Part shown: positions 1 through 9,644 of the stretch, piece by piece | Layout of the letters: each line of letters begins with the position of its first letter | Position numbering within the stretch: position 1 is the stretch's first letter | Assembly (NCBI RefSeq): GCF_009833125.1 | Contig: NZ_QRCC01000008.1 | Span: forward strand, 124,001 to 188,000 | Source: Nitrosomonas sp. HPC101 | Lineage (GTDB): Bacteria; Pseudomonadota; Gammaproteobacteria; Burkholderiales; Nitrosomonadaceae | DNA: 64,000 nucleotides | Direction of reading: 5' to 3' | Made by a program: the position numbers and the translations under genes | Notes under the pieces: generated by a model | Told to the model about the DNA's origin: nothing | The model's database searches: none | Seen by the model: only the letters and a program-made list of their open reading frames with translations

Positions 1-1
1 G

Positions 2-880
2 CCTCTGCAGGCACTTGATCAACCGGGTGACTGGCGTAATAACCGGCCTGATCTGCCGGGAGGAGGGTGGGCATTCCAGTACGCCAATCCGCATTATCCG
101 GACCTGGATGATACGGCTGTTGCAGCATGGGCGTTATATCAGGCGGATAAAGGAGATTACCGCACCAGTATTACCCGGGCGGCAGACTGGCTGGCGGGTA
201 TGCAATCAAGTAATGGTGGTTTTGCCGCATTTGACATAGACAATGTGCACTATTACCTGAATGAAATTCCATTTGCGGATCATGGCGCATTGCTCGATCC
301 GCCTTCAAGCGATGTAACAGCGCGCTGTATCGGCCTGCTTGCGCTGAATGGCGAGGCGAGACACCAGGAAGCCGTGCAGCGTGGACTGGCGTTTTTGTTC
401 AGGGAACAGGAGTCATCCGGTGCCTGGTTCGGGCGCTGGGGTACCAATTACGTTTATGGTACCTGGTCCGTGCTGGAGGCATTGAGGTTAGCGCGGGTGG
501 GCCATGACCATCCGGCGGTAAAACGTGCGGTGCAATGGCTGAAGTCGGTGCAGCGTGCCGATGGAGGGTGGGGAGAAACCAATGATTCATATCTTGATCC
601 CGGGCTGGCTGGACAACTGGAAACCAGTACTTCTTTCCAGACCGCATGGGCGGTACTTGGACTGATGGCGGCAGGTGAGGCGAGGAGCGTGGCGGTGAAG
701 AACGGGATCGACTATCTGATCCGCTCCCGGAGCGCTACCGGGTTATGGGAAGAACCGTGGTTTACCGCCCCCGGTTTTCCAAAGGTTTTCTACCTGAAAT
801 ATCATGGTTATTCCAGCTATTTCCCATTGTGGGCGCTGAACCGGTATCGTGCAATGAATAGTGGATCTGCCACTGCATGA
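2..880 (+). CDS. shc: Squalene-hopene cyclase, C-terminal part (5' end outside window)
   Basis: The reading frame is open from base 2 and gives the last 292 residues of a terpene cyclase that folds squalene into hopene at the membrane. The acid motif DLDDTA, which protonates the substrate in this family, is encoded near position 125. Several QW-type repeats are visible (GGWAFQ, GGFAAFD, GAWFGRWG, GGWGE), as expected for the alpha-barrel fold. The family is about 620-720 residues, so more than half lies upstream of the window. The stop overlaps the next start in ATGA, so it is translationally coupled to hpnG, the next step of hopanoid tailoring. Identification is firm from the motif set; the start cannot be seen. 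Confidence 0.93.
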   Translation, partial: PLQALDQPGDWRNNRPDLPGGGWAFQYANPHYPDLDDTAVAAWALYQADKGDYRTSITRAADWLAGMQSSNGGFAAFDIDNVHYYLNEIPFADHGALLDPPSSDVTARCIGLLALNGEARHQEAVQRGLAFLFREQESSGAWFGRWGTNYVYGTWSVLEALRLARVGHDHPAVKRAVQWLKSVQRADGGWGETNDSYLDPGLAGQLETSTSFQTAWAVLGLMAAGEARSVAVKNGIDYLIRSRSATGLWEEPWFTAPGFPKVFYLKYHGYSSYFPLWALNRYRAMNSGSATA

Positions 881-1581
881 GTCGTACCGGGATTGTAATC
901 GCGATGCGATCGGAAGCTGCCTGTATTACTTCACAGCGTAACCTGCCTTTCGACGAGGCGATACCGCTTGATGATCATCTGGTAGTCAGGGTGTGCGGCA
1001 TGGGTCCGATTGCTGCGCGTCGTGCAGCAATCGGCTTATACGATCAGGAAAACGTAGCGGGATTGATCAGCTTTGGCATTGCCGGTGCGCTGGATGATGC
1101 ATTGCAGCCGGGTGATCTGGTGTTGCCGGAAGCTGTGCAGACAAAACAAAGCTATCCAACAGACAGTGCATGGCGGACACGGATAGAGCGCAGTCTCCCT
1201 GCTCATCTCAATGTGATTCGCCGTCCAGTGGCTGCCAGTGATGAGCTGGTGTCTACCGCAGATCAAAAATATGCACTGGCGGCTCGGAGTGGTGCCTGTG
1301 CTGTTGATATGGAAAGTGGTGCGATTGCCGCTGTTGCTGCTGAAACAGGGATTCCGTTTGTTGTGATTCGAGTGATTTCAGACCCGGTACAATTTTCTCC
1401 CCCAGCAGCACTCATGGATGTATTACACCCGGATGGGCGTGTCAAGCCAATTGCGTTGCTGGCCTGTCTGTTGAATGGCTCACTCAAATTGGGCGAGTTG
1501 TTAAGATTTGGGTCGGATGCACAGATCGCGCTTAAAACACTGAAACAGGTTATTCAGGCAACTCGACATGAGCTGAGCTGA
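877..1581 (+). CDS. hpnG: Hopanoid-associated nucleoside phosphorylase HpnG
   Basis: This 234-residue protein belongs to the purine nucleoside phosphorylase/MTA nucleosidase fold. It has the early glycine-rich segment SFGIAGAL and the substrate segment VDMESGAIAAVA, whose Met-Glu pair contacts ribose in this superfamily. In hopanoid producers the orthologue HpnG removes adenine from adenosylhopane on the way to bacteriohopanetetrol. The 4-bp overlap with the cyclase gene supports that role rather than general purine salvage. The start ATG is fixed by the overlap. The next gene is convergent, so the hopanoid transcript probably ends in the 62 bp after 1581. Confidence 0.88.
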   Translation: MSRTGIVIAMRSEAACITSQRNLPFDEAIPLDDHLVVRVCGMGPIAARRAAIGLYDQENVAGLISFGIAGALDDALQPGDLVLPEAVQTKQSYPTDSAWRTRIERSLPAHLNVIRRPVAASDELVSTADQKYALAARSGACAVDMESGAIAAVAAETGIPFVVIRVISDPVQFSPPAALMDVLHPDGRVKPIALLACLLNGSLKLGELLRFGSDAQIALKTLKQVIQATRHELS

Positions 1582-1643
1582 CAAGAAGAATCCGGCACCT
1601 TCTCGCCTGCAATACGGTCACGGAGAGTTTAATCAGCGATTCC

Positions 1644-2834
1644 TTAGAGCAGACGCCGCAAATCTCCCCTCATAAAGCCATAAGCAGCAGTGTCACCGTC
1701 GATATTTTTGCTCAAGACTATGATTTTGAACAACTCTCCCATTTCAGCTGGGCTGATCAGGCGCTGTACCTGGCTGACTTGTGGCAGGTAATCGTCAGGC
1801 TGATCGGCAGGTGTGCGTGCCAGTAAATCGGTGATGCCGCAGTTGATCAGAAAATGGGTTTGTGTGGTGTAACCAGTTAGTTGTAGCCCGGAATCTAATG
1901 CAGTCTGGGCAATGGCGCTGAAATCGACGTGGCTGGTGATGTCCTGCAATCCAGGCAGAAAAAACGGATCATCGTGGGCATGATGCCGATAGTGGCACAT
2001 GAGTGTCCCTTGATGGCGTTGTGGATGATAGTACTCGCTCTGCCCAAAGCCGTAATCAATCAGCAGAATAGTACCTCGCTGAAGCAGTGTGGCAAGCGAG
2101 CGGATGAAATGCCGGTTAGCGAGGCTGATCTCGCTGAGATAGGGAAGAGGGGAGGGTCGATCGGTTGGAGGAAGTTGCCAGGCAGTATCAAATAGCTCAC
2201 CTTCTGCCAGGATTCGATCTTGCCAGGCGAGCCCCTGATCCTCCCAGAGCACTCCCCGTTCTGCAATGCTGCCGTTCTGCCAGACAGCGAGGTGGACAGG
2301 CATGGCATCGAGCACTTCATTGGCAAGTATCAACCCTTCGAACTGTTCTGGCAGGGCGGATAGCCAGCTTACTCGTGATGCCAGATGCGGGATGCGCTGC
2401 TCGATGGTTGTCCGCTGCCGTTGCTGCAGATCGGCGCTGAGATCGAGGATGTAGTAATGCTGTGGCAGGCAGTCCAGCTGCGCCAGTGTGTGTAGCAGAT
2501 CAACAGCCAGCTTACCGGATCCGGCACCCAGTTCCAGAATTGAACCTTGTTTGATCGGTTTCAAAATGTGTGCCGCGTACTGCGCCAGCGTTTCGCCAAA
2601 TAAAGGGGAAATTTCCGGTGCAGTGACAAAATCCCCTGCTGCTCCGAATTTGGCTGCTCCACCGCTGTAATAGCCCAATCGGGGGGTGTATAGAACCGTT
2701 TCCATATAATCCGCAAACGAGATCCATCCGCCGGAACGCGTGATTCGTTCATGGAGTATTGTTTTTAAAGCATCACTGTATTTTTGTTCGGATGGGTCGG
2801 GTAAGGGTAGGGCCACGAGGCTTGTCAGCTTCAA
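1644..2834 (-). CDS. SAM-dependent methyltransferase, MidA/NDUFAF7 family
   Basis: A protein of about 396 residues of the family formerly DUF185 (COG1565). The N-terminal block GGWISFADYMETVLY and the Gly-rich SAM motif ELGAGSGK at residues 101-108 are typical, followed by a Rossmann methyltransferase core. Mitochondrial relatives methylate an arginine of a complex I subunit; the bacterial substrate is not established. The frame opens with TTG at 2834, and a GTG at 2816 is an alternative because neither has a clear ribosome site. It is divergent from the folM-like gene, sharing about 55 bp of upstream DNA, and convergent with hpnG. Confidence 0.8.
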   Translation of the reverse strand: MKLTSLVALPLPDPSEQKYSDALKTILHERITRSGGWISFADYMETVLYTPRLGYYSGGAAKFGAAGDFVTAPEISPLFGETLAQYAAHILKPIKQGSILELGAGSGKLAVDLLHTLAQLDCLPQHYYILDLSADLQQRQRTTIEQRIPHLASRVSWLSALPEQFEGLILANEVLDAMPVHLAVWQNGSIAERGVLWEDQGLAWQDRILAEGELFDTAWQLPPTDRPSPLPYLSEISLANRHFIRSLATLLQRGTILLIDYGFGQSEYYHPQRHQGTLMCHYRHHAHDDPFFLPGLQDITSHVDFSAIAQTALDSGLQLTGYTTQTHFLINCGITDLLARTPADQPDDYLPQVSQVQRLISPAEMGELFKIIVLSKNIDGDTAAYGFMRGDLRRLL

Positions 2835-2889
2835 AAAGGTTTATGGTAGATTGTAGCCTTGAAGTGTAGCGTAAACAGAAAGGATCTTT

Positions 2890-3630
2890 GTGAAAGATAA
2901 AGTAATTCTGGTGACGGGCGGTGCACGGCGGGTAGGAGCAGCTATCTGCCGGTGGCTGCATCGTAAGGGTGCCAGGCTGGTAGTTCATTATCGTGATTCA
3001 TCTGCTGATGCACAACGGCTGAAACAAGCACTTGAACAGGAACGCCCGGATTCAGTGGCGCTGCTGCGGGCTGATTTGCTGGATATCAGTCAAATCCCGG
3101 CACTGGTTAATCAGGCAGCCCGGCAGTTTGGGCGGCTAGATGCGCTGGTCAATAATGCTTCCAGCTTTTTTCCGACACCTATCGGTGATTGTTCCGAACA
3201 AGCCTGGCATGATCTGGTGGGCAGCAATCTGAAGGCACCCTTGTTTCTGTCGCAGGCAGTCGCACCCTATTTGAAAAAAAACCACGGGTGCATCGTCAAT
3301 ATCATTGATATACACGCCGAGCAACCACTTAAACGCTACATTATTTATAACGCGGCCAAAGGCGGGTTGGTAGCTCTGACACGTTCTCTGGCGATGGAGC
3401 TTGCGCCAGAAATCCGTGTCAACGGCGTTTCGCCAGGACCCATTTTATGGCCGGAAACAAGTGAGTGGCAGAATGAGGCAACGCGTGCATATATTATTGA
3501 CAGAACACTGCTCAAGCGTATGGGAGAACCGGATGATATTGCACGCACGGTCAGTTTTTTGATTGAGGATGCGCCATTCATTACCGGACAGATTATCGCT
3601 GTTGACGGCGGGCGCAGTATCAATCTTTAG
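2890..3630 (+). CDS. Pteridine reductase-like short-chain dehydrogenase (FolM type)
   Basis: This 246-residue SDR starts at GTG, six bases after an AAAGGA ribosome site (2879-2884). It has the nucleotide-binding motif TGGARRVG (residues 9-16). The Arg-Arg in place of the usual Gly-x-Gly is the mark of NADPH-dependent pteridine reductases (FolM/PTR1). It also has NNAS at 88-91 and the catalytic Tyr153-x3-Lys157. Expected activity is reduction of dihydro- or biopterins in the cytoplasm. It lies close to folE2, which makes the pterin precursor, consistent with folate or pterin metabolism. Exact substrate is inferred. Confidence 0.82.
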   Translation: MKDKVILVTGGARRVGAAICRWLHRKGARLVVHYRDSSADAQRLKQALEQERPDSVALLRADLLDISQIPALVNQAARQFGRLDALVNNASSFFPTPIGDCSEQAWHDLVGSNLKAPLFLSQAVAPYLKKNHGCIVNIIDIHAEQPLKRYIIYNAAKGGLVALTRSLAMELAPEIRVNGVSPGPILWPETSEWQNEATRAYIIDRTLLKRMGEPDDIARTVSFLIEDAPFITGQIIAVDGGRSINL

Positions 3631-3657
3631 TATGGGAAACTGTACTTCTGGTTTTGT

Positions 3658-4272
3658 TTATTCATGCTCGCCGGAAAGAGCAGTAGTTTGTGCGATGATC
3701 CGGTCACAATAGGCAATGGCAAGTGCGGAAAGTAGAAACACCACATGAATGACAGTTTGTGCAATCAGCGTCTTTTCATCATAAGCAGCGGCATTAATAA
3801 AAGTTTTTAACAGATGAATCGATGAAATGCCGATAATGGCAGTTGCCAGCTTGATTTTCAATACCGAAGCGTTGACATGTGACAGCCATTCCGGCTGATC
3901 GGGGTGCCCTTCGAGATTCATGCGTGAAACAAAGGTTTCATATCCACCGATGATGACCATGATGAGCAGGTTTGAAATCATGACCACATCGATTAAACCC
4001 AGTACCACCAGCATGATGGTGGTCTCAGTCAGCTTCCCGCTATTTTCTGCACCTTTAACCGCCACCATTTCAAGTGTGTGTTGTAATGCGTCTGGATTGC
4101 CAACAACCGATCCGACCAGATCGATCAGCTCTACCCAGAAATGGTACACATATATGCCTTGTGCCAGTACCAGCCCCAGATACAAGGGTAGCTGCAACCA
4201 GCGGGATAAAAATAGAAAATAAGCGATTGAAGAGATGCGTTTTGAAGGCGTCGAATTGTGATCCTGTTGCAT
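3658..4272 (-). CDS. UPF0114 (YqhA) family inner-membrane protein
   Basis: A 204-residue protein with about four hydrophobic segments and the family hallmark IIGGYETFVSRM in the middle. The function of UPF0114 proteins is not known. The ATG at 4272 follows the folE2 stop on the same strand after 63 bp, so it may be read with folE2, although no functional link is established. It is convergent with the folM-like gene, with only 27 bp between the stops. Confidence 0.85.
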   Translation of the reverse strand: MQQDHNSTPSKRISSIAYFLFLSRWLQLPLYLGLVLAQGIYVYHFWVELIDLVGSVVGNPDALQHTLEMVAVKGAENSGKLTETTIMLVVLGLIDVVMISNLLIMVIIGGYETFVSRMNLEGHPDQPEWLSHVNASVLKIKLATAIIGISSIHLLKTFINAAAYDEKTLIAQTVIHVVFLLSALAIAYCDRIIAQTTALSGEHE

Positions 4273-4335
4273 GGCTATATCAATATTCTCAAAAAGTGCA
4301 GAAGATTAGCATAGCAACAAGGAATCCGTAATTAC

Positions 4336-5142
4336 TTATTGTTTCCGTTTGTCACGTTCAATGAGTGCGTAGGCAGAATGATTGTGTATGGATTCAAAGT
4401 TCTCTGATTCAACAATATAGGCATCTATCCGGTCATCGTGATCGAGTATCTCAGCCACGTCACGAACGATATCCTCGACAAATTTCGGGTTATCGTAGGC
4501 TTTTTCTGTGACATATTTTTCATCGGGTCGTTTCAGCAAGCCAAATAGCTCGCATGAAGCCTGCTCCTCTGCGATTTTTATGACGTCTTCAATCCAGACG
4601 AAGCTGTTGGTGCGCACAGAAATGGTTACATGTGAACGTTGATTGTGCGCACCGTAGTCGGATATTTTCTTGGAACAGGGGCACAGACTGGTAACGGGAA
4701 CGACTACCTTCATGGTAAATCCGTACTGATCGCCGTGTTTGATTTCACCGACAAAGGTTACCTCGTAATCCAGTAAACTTGTTACCCCTGAGATGGGTGC
4801 CGATTTATTGACGAAATAGGGAAAAGTCATTTCGATATGACCGGAATCTGATCCCAGTCTGCTGACCATGGAGCGCAGAATCTCTTCAAATGATTCAACT
4901 GAAATTTCGCGTTCATGACTGTTCAATATTTCCACAAAACGGGACATATGCGTTCCCTTGAAGTTATGCGGCAGATTGACGTACATGTTAAATTGCGCCA
5001 CGGTATGCTGGGAACCGCCGTCTTTATCGGCAACCGTCACCGGGTGACGAATTGCCTTGATTCCAACCCTATCAATTGCGATATGTCTGGTATCCAGTGA
5101 TCCCTGCACATCAGCAATAGGCTGATCAGTATATTTTTTCAT
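4336..5142 (-). CDS. folE2: GTP cyclohydrolase FolE2 (type IB)
   Basis: This 268-residue enzyme converts GTP to dihydroneopterin triphosphate, the first step of folate synthesis. The family landmarks are present: [11 protein letters not shown], the metal-site cysteine region [18 protein letters not shown], and the Glu-rich C-terminal half. FolE2 works with metals other than zinc and often replaces zinc-dependent FolE. No Zur site was searched for. An AAGGAG ribosome site lies 7 bases before the ATG. It follows dxs on the same strand after 102 bp. Confidence 0.95.
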   Translation of the reverse strand: MKKYTDQPIADVQGSLDTRHIAIDRVGIKAIRHPVTVADKDGGSQHTVAQFNMYVNLPHNFKGTHMSRFVEILNSHEREISVESFEEILRSMVSRLGSDSGHIEMTFPYFVNKSAPISGVTSLLDYEVTFVGEIKHGDQYGFTMKVVVPVTSLCPCSKKISDYGAHNQRSHVTISVRTNSFVWIEDVIKIAEEQASCELFGLLKRPDEKYVTEKAYDNPKFVEDIVRDVAEILDHDDRIDAYIVESENFESIHNHSAYALIERDKRKQ

Positions 5143-5244
5143 GAGAGACTCCTTCTTACCCGGATTATCCGGCTGTGAAGCTGCATAAAATATGGGTGGA
5201 TCAATCGGTGAGAAATAGTATCCACCTGTTTTGCGGCTGGTTTA

Positions 5245-7104
5245 TTACGTGTGTGAATACTGGCGAGAAAGTCTTTCTTTTACTGACCGGATAATCCCGG
5301 TTTTGTCCAGTCCGCAGTCGGATAACATCTGTGCGGGATCACCCTGATCAAGAAAGCTGTCCGGTAAACCGAGTTGCAGCAGCCTGACATGCCTGTCCAA
5401 CCTGGCAAGACATTCCATCACAGCACTGCCTGCCCCTCCCATGACGGTATTTTCTTCAACTGTAACCAGTAACTCGTGTTCATCCGCAAGTGTTGTAATC
5501 AGCGTCTGATCGAGTGGTTTGACAAAACGCATGTTTACTACTGTGGCATCCAGCTCGTTTCCTGCTTCAAGACAGGGTGTCAACATGCTGCCAAATGCCA
5601 GCAGTGCAATCTTTTTGCCTTGTCGGCGAATCTCACCTTTGCCCAGCGGGATAGTGTGCATTTCCTGCTTTATTTGTACGCCAGGGCCCGTACCGCGAGG
5701 GTACCGGACGGCAGTGGGCGTATTGAGCTGGAAAGCAGTATAGAGCATCTGACGGCATTCATCCTCATCAGCAGGTGTCATCACGGTGATATTGGGAATA
5801 CAGCGCAGGTAACTCAGATCGAAGCTGCCGGCGTGTGTCGGGCCATCTGCCCCAACCAGTCCAGCCCGGTCAATTGCAAAAACAACCGGCAGATTTTGAA
5901 TGGCAACATCATGAATCAGCTGGTCGTACGCGCGCTGCAGGAAAGTCGAGTAAATTGCCACAACCGGTTTCAGTCCTTCACAGGCTGCGCCGGCAGCAAA
6001 TGTTATAGCATGTTGTTCAGCAATTCCCACATCGAAATAGCGATCCGGGTATTCCTTTGAGAAACGGATAAGTCCGGAGCCTTCCCGCATGGCGGGCGTT
6101 ATGCCAATTAATCGTGGATCTTCAGCAGCCATATCACATAGCCAATCCCCAAATATCTGAGTATAGGACGGCCTGGTGGATGGTTTTGACACAATTCCCT
6201 GGTCTGGCTTGAATTTCCCGACGCCGTGATACAGGACAGGATCTTCTTCTGCCGGTTTGTAACCTTTACCTTTGCGCGTCACAATGTGCAGGAATTGCGG
6301 CCCGTCGAGCTGCTTGATGTTATTGAGTGTAGTGAGCAGGATATCCAGATCGTGACCGTCAATCGGGCCGATATAATTGAAACCTAATTCTTCGAACAGT
6401 GTACCCGGAGTTACCATGCCTTTGACATGTTCCTCGGCGCGTTTCGCCAGCTCCAGCATCGGGGGAACCACACCTAGCATTTTCTCACCTGCACGCCTTG
6501 CAGTGGCATAAAAACGGCCTGACATCAATTTAGCCAGATGGTGATTGAGTGCCCCCACGGGGGGTGAGATGGACATATCGTTGTCATTCAGGATAACCAG
6601 TAAATCTGCGTCCATAACACCGGCATTATTTAGCGCCTCGAAAGCCATTCCTGCGCTCATTGCACCATCACCGATCACGGCAATTGCGTGCTGTTTTACA
6701 CCGCTGATCCGTGCGGCAACAGCCATACCCAATGCAGCACTGATGGAAGTACTAGAATGCGCGGTACCAAAAGCATCATATTCGCTTTCATCTCGTCTGG
6801 GAAAACCGGCAATTCCTCCCTGCATACGCAGATGAGCCATGCCCGCTCGCCGGCCAGTGAGAATTTTATGCGCATAGGTTTGATGTCCGACATCCCAGAT
6901 CAGGCGATCAAAAGGTGTGTTGAACACATAGTGCAACGCAATGGTCAGTTCAACTGTTCCGAGATTGGAAGACAAATGTCCACCCGTACCCGCCACGGAT
7001 TCAACCAGAAAATTACGTAATTCATCCGCCAATTGTAGTAATTGGCTGCGTTTTAAGGTACGTAGTTGTGCGGGTATCTCAATGCGATCGAGTAATGGAT
7101 ACAT
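5245..7104 (-). CDS. dxs: 1-deoxy-D-xylulose-5-phosphate synthase
   Basis: A full-length 619-residue thiamine-diphosphate enzyme that joins pyruvate and glyceraldehyde 3-phosphate, the entry step of the DXP/MEP isoprenoid pathway. The ThDP/Mg motif GDGAMSAG is at 145-152 with NDND at 173-176. The histidine of DVGHQ is near residue 74, and the transketolase pyrimidine domain (VGIAEQHAI) follows. It is downstream of xseB and ispA on the same strand, the common proteobacterial xseB-ispA-dxs cluster. It supplies precursors for ubiquinone and for the hopanoids made by the genes at the window start. Confidence 0.97.
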   Translation of the reverse strand: MYPLLDRIEIPAQLRTLKRSQLLQLADELRNFLVESVAGTGGHLSSNLGTVELTIALHYVFNTPFDRLIWDVGHQTYAHKILTGRRAGMAHLRMQGGIAGFPRRDESEYDAFGTAHSSTSISAALGMAVAARISGVKQHAIAVIGDGAMSAGMAFEALNNAGVMDADLLVILNDNDMSISPPVGALNHHLAKLMSGRFYATARRAGEKMLGVVPPMLELAKRAEEHVKGMVTPGTLFEELGFNYIGPIDGHDLDILLTTLNNIKQLDGPQFLHIVTRKGKGYKPAEEDPVLYHGVGKFKPDQGIVSKPSTRPSYTQIFGDWLCDMAAEDPRLIGITPAMREGSGLIRFSKEYPDRYFDVGIAEQHAITFAAGAACEGLKPVVAIYSTFLQRAYDQLIHDVAIQNLPVVFAIDRAGLVGADGPTHAGSFDLSYLRCIPNITVMTPADEDECRQMLYTAFQLNTPTAVRYPRGTGPGVQIKQEMHTIPLGKGEIRRQGKKIALLAFGSMLTPCLEAGNELDATVVNMRFVKPLDQTLITTLADEHELLVTVEENTVMGGAGSAVMECLARLDRHVRLLQLGLPDSFLDQGDPAQMLSDCGLDKTGIIRSVKERLSRQYSHT

Positions 7105-7167
7105 GCGAATTTGTAGCTGAGAGTGGGTAACTGTAAAGATTGGTAAGGATTGGATGGCAGCGTAAAA

Positions 7168-8061
7168 TCAAAATTCACGCTGCACGATGAAATCAGTGAT
7201 TTGCTGCAAGCGCAGAGCTTCGCGGCCAAATTTGTCTAATATACCACTGGCTTCCCGCTGTAGTTCGTGCGCAAGTTCCCGAGCCTGTTTGATGCCCAGT
7301 ATACTAACATAGGTGGGTTTGTTGTTTTCTGCATCCTTCCCCGCAGTTTTACCTAACGCGGTGGTGGAAGCTTCAGTGTCTAGGATATCATCTATCACTT
7401 GAAATGCCAGACCTATACATTTTGCAAAATGATCCAGCTGCCTGAGCTGATCTTGATCCAGCCTGTTACCGCAACGCGCTCCGAGTATTACTGCAGCTCG
7501 GATCAGTGCACCGGTTTTATGGATATGCATGAATTCGAGCTCCGGTAAACTGAGCGTTTTGTCAATGCTATCCAGATCAATTGCTTGTCCTCCAGCCATG
7601 CCCCGGGATCCGGTAGCAAACGCAAGATGTCGAATCATTTCCAGCTGTGTATATGGGTCTTCTGTCAAGGTGGATTCAGCCAATAACTGAAAGGCCAGGC
7701 TCTGCAGACTGTCACCCACCAGCAAGGCAGTAGGTTCATCATACCGGATGTGACAAGTTGGCTTGCCGCGCCGAAGTACGTCATTATCCATACAGGGAAG
7801 ATCATCATGTACCAGAGAATAAGCATGAATCAATTCTACCGCCGCGCCGGCGGCAACGATTCGTGTCTTGTCTGCTCCACTGAGTTCTCCGGCTGCAAAG
7901 GATAGTAATGGCCGTACTCGCTTGCCTCCATTCAGCACCGCGTAGCGCATTGCTTCATGCAAACGTACAGGAGCACAATTTGTAGCAGGGAGGCGACTCT
8001 CCAGGAAAGATTCAATTAAAGCAAGGCATTCGGTTGCCCACGGCTGGAAATCAGGATGCAT
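7168..8061 (-). CDS. ispA: Farnesyl diphosphate synthase (geranyltranstransferase)
   Basis: About 297 residues of the all-alpha polyprenyl synthase family. The first Asp-rich motif is DDLPCMDND (about residues 86-94), the second is DDILD (about 224-228), and the substrate-binding GGKRVRP is near the N-terminus. It condenses IPP and DMAPP to farnesyl diphosphate in the cytosol. I place the start at the ATG at 8061; a TTG three codons upstream (8070) is possible. Either way it overlaps the end of xseB, so the two are translationally coupled. Confidence 0.95.
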   Translation of the reverse strand: MHPDFQPWATECLALIESFLESRLPATNCAPVRLHEAMRYAVLNGGKRVRPLLSFAAGELSGADKTRIVAAGAAVELIHAYSLVHDDLPCMDNDVLRRGKPTCHIRYDEPTALLVGDSLQSLAFQLLAESTLTEDPYTQLEMIRHLAFATGSRGMAGGQAIDLDSIDKTLSLPELEFMHIHKTGALIRAAVILGARCGNRLDQDQLRQLDHFAKCIGLAFQVIDDILDTEASTTALGKTAGKDAENNKPTYVSILGIKQARELAHELQREASGILDKFGREALRLQQITDFIVQREF

Positions 8062-8320
8062 CGTGCTCAATGGTGGAAAAATTTCTCAATATATCTGCCT
8101 CAAGTATTTTTATCTGTTGTTGCGAATCTTTCAGCGTATTCTGACAGTATTGTAACAATTCCACTCCGCGTTTGTATGCAGAAAGCGCATCTTCCAGAGA
8201 CATTTGCCCGGCTTCCATATTTGCCACAATCTGTTCCAGTTCAGCAGTGGCTATTTCAAAATTTTCTGGCGGCGGATGTAATGCTGTTTCTTCTGTGTTC
8301 GACAATGATTTTTTTCTCAT
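8051..8320 (-). CDS. xseB: Exodeoxyribonuclease VII small subunit
   Basis: An 89-residue protein. The frame is open further upstream, but only the part from the ATG at 8320 resembles XseB: FEIATAELEQIVANMEAGQ and LEDALSAYKRGVELLQYC match the family's helical hairpin. It pairs with XseA to form the ATP-independent single-strand exonuclease VII. Length fits the usual 70-90 residues. No strong ribosome site is visible. It is the first gene of the xseB-ispA-dxs run and is divergent from tRNA-Asn. Confidence 0.85.
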   Translation of the reverse strand: MRKKSLSNTEETALHPPPENFEIATAELEQIVANMEAGQMSLEDALSAYKRGVELLQYCQNTLKDSQQQIKILEADILRNFSTIEHDAS

Positions 8321-8488
8321 GCAGACAGGATTCTTTCTTGGTGATAAAAAGGGTGTTTTATTTGTGTTTTTTAATAAAACGATCTGATCTGGCTGATGAT
8401 ATCGTTTGTTTTGTAATTGACTGCGAGAAAAGTTGACCGGCACAACATAAAAGTCTACCATACCGCGCTTGTAGTGATTGCCCCTTAT

Positions 8489-8564
8489 TCCCCGATAGCT
8501 CAGTCGGTAGAGCGACGGACTGTTAATCCGCAGGTCCCAGGTTCGAGCCCTGGTCGGGGAGCCA
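8489..8564 (+). tRNA. tRNA-Asn (GTT)
   Basis: A 76-nt cloverleaf with acceptor stem TCCCCGA/TCGGGGA, anticodon GTT inside ACTGTTAATCC, T-loop GGTTCGAGCC and an encoded CCA end. It is intact because the integrated element recombined within its 3' half and rebuilt it. The anticodon stem-loop to CCA section serves as the attachment site (see 8521-8564 and 32694-32737). Confidence 0.97.
8521..8564 (+). other. Attachment site attL (3' part of tRNA-Asn)
   Basis: These 44 bases, from the anticodon to CCA, recur without mismatch at 32694-32737. Upstream the match continues for five more bases after one mismatch (C here, T there). Downstream it stops after CCA. This is the pattern left by tyrosine-integrase recombination into a tRNA gene. 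Confidence 0.92.
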
Positions 8565-8633
8565 TAGAATATATAGCGATATCAATTATTTATGCTAATT
8601 TTAACGAGATTGGCATTTTTGTTTTTGGGGCTG

Positions 8634-8649
8634 GTGTCAACCAACTGTC
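8634..8649 (+). repeat. Terminal 16-bp repeat of the island (arm-type site candidate)
   Basis: GTGTCAACCAACTGTC occurs here, overlapping the end of the integrase gene, and again in the same orientation at 32577-32592 near the other end. Each copy is 70-105 bp inside its attachment repeat. Such terminal repeats are often integrase arm-binding sites; that role is inferred from position only. Confidence 0.6.
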
Positions 8650-9644
8650 AACGCAGCAATTGGGTTTAGTGCTCTTGCTGCCTCTAGGTGACTAGAGGCA
8701 AGGTGAGCATATCGCATTGTCGTTTTTAGATCTCGGTGACCTAACACCCGCTGCAAGGTCAGGATGTTGCCGCCGTTGATCATGAAGTGGCTGGCGAAGG
8801 TGTGGCGTAGCACGTGAGTTAGTTGGCCTGGCGGGAGGTCGATCTTTGTCCGTTCAATGGCCTCCTTGAACGCGCCGGTGCAGTAATCGAACAGCACATT
8901 GCTCCGTTTGTGGGTTTTGTGGTGCGCATGGATTTCTTGTTCTAGATTCTCCGCAATAGGAACTGCCCGAGTCTTGCCCGATTTGGTTCGTGCAAATTGA
9001 ATTATCCCGTTCCGCACTTGCGTAAGGGTAAGCCCCTCGGCCTCACTCCATCGAGCGCCGGTTGATAAGCAAATTTTCGCTACCAGATACACGTGTACGT
9101 TTGATGACGCCTGCAACTGTTCCAGCAGTGGCAGTATCTGCTCACTATTCAGGTACGAAAGTTCGTTTTCTTGAACTTTGAATTGTCTTAAGTCTTTTAG
9201 TGGATTATCTTTTTTCCAAGAGCCAAGCCGTATCAATTCGTTGAACATGGCCCGAAGATACGCATGTTCCCGGTTGACCGTGCTCAAGGTGATACCTGCA
9301 TCAATGCGGCCAGCCCGATACTTCGTGAACATGATCACGTCAAAATCACTGGCCATCGGGTCACGCATTTCCACGATAAGAGCCTTGATGCGTTTGTAGG
9401 TATCTTCCCCGGCCTGTAGCTCTTTGCCGTGGCTCTCGTACCAAAGTTCTGCTAAGGACGACAGCTTGCGCATGTCGCGTTTCTCGGGTGACCAAGCCGA
9501 ATTACTGTTTACCTGGGCCCTTATCCATGTTTCCCAAACCTTTGCCTCGGCCTGTATTCGGAATGTTTTTCGGTAGCGTTTGGAGCCCCTGCCGCCTGGT
9601 TGCACGTCGGCGAGCCAGCCCGCCTTGCTTTTTGTTATTGCCAT
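8637..9644 (-). CDS. Tyrosine site-specific integrase of the tRNA-Asn element
   Basis: About 335 residues from the ATG at 9644; a second ATG at 9656 and a longer open frame to 9707 also exist. The catalytic set is visible: Arg in STGARWSEAEGL, HxxR in HVLRHTF, GHRD, and the nucleophile Tyr in MRYAHL. The N-terminal half (RYRKTFRIQAEAKVWETW) looks like an arm-binding plus SAM-like core-binding region. It sits 72 bp from the tRNA-Asn 3' end and points toward it, as expected for the enzyme that integrates and excises this element. Its start overlaps the 3' end of a small membrane-protein gene, so its expression may depend on the upstream plasmid operon. Confidence 0.93.
   Translation of the reverse strand: MAITKSKAGWLADVQPGGRGSKRYRKTFRIQAEAKVWETWIRAQVNSNSAWSPEKRDMRKLSSLAELWYESHGKELQAGEDTYKRIKALIVEMRDPMASDFDVIMFTKYRAGRIDAGITLSTVNREHAYLRAMFNELIRLGSWKKDNPLKDLRQFKVQENELSYLNSEQILPLLEQLQASSNVHVYLVAKICLSTGARWSEAEGLTLTQVRNGIIQFARTKSGKTRAVPIAENLEQEIHAHHKTHKRSNVLFDYCTGAFKEAIERTKIDLPPGQLTHVLRHTFASHFMINGGNILTLQRVLGHRDLKTTMRYAHLASSHLEAARALNPIAALTVG

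Noticed and set aside
1036-1266. Open frames on the strand opposite hpnG, midA, czcA and other core genes
   Set aside because: They are shadows in GC-rich coding DNA, with no ribosome sites and no recognisable domains.
8321-8461. N-terminal extension of xseB to 8461
   Set aside because: The extra 47 residues do not resemble XseB, lack a ribosome site and reach toward the tRNA-Asn promoter; the ATG at 8320 gives the normal family length.
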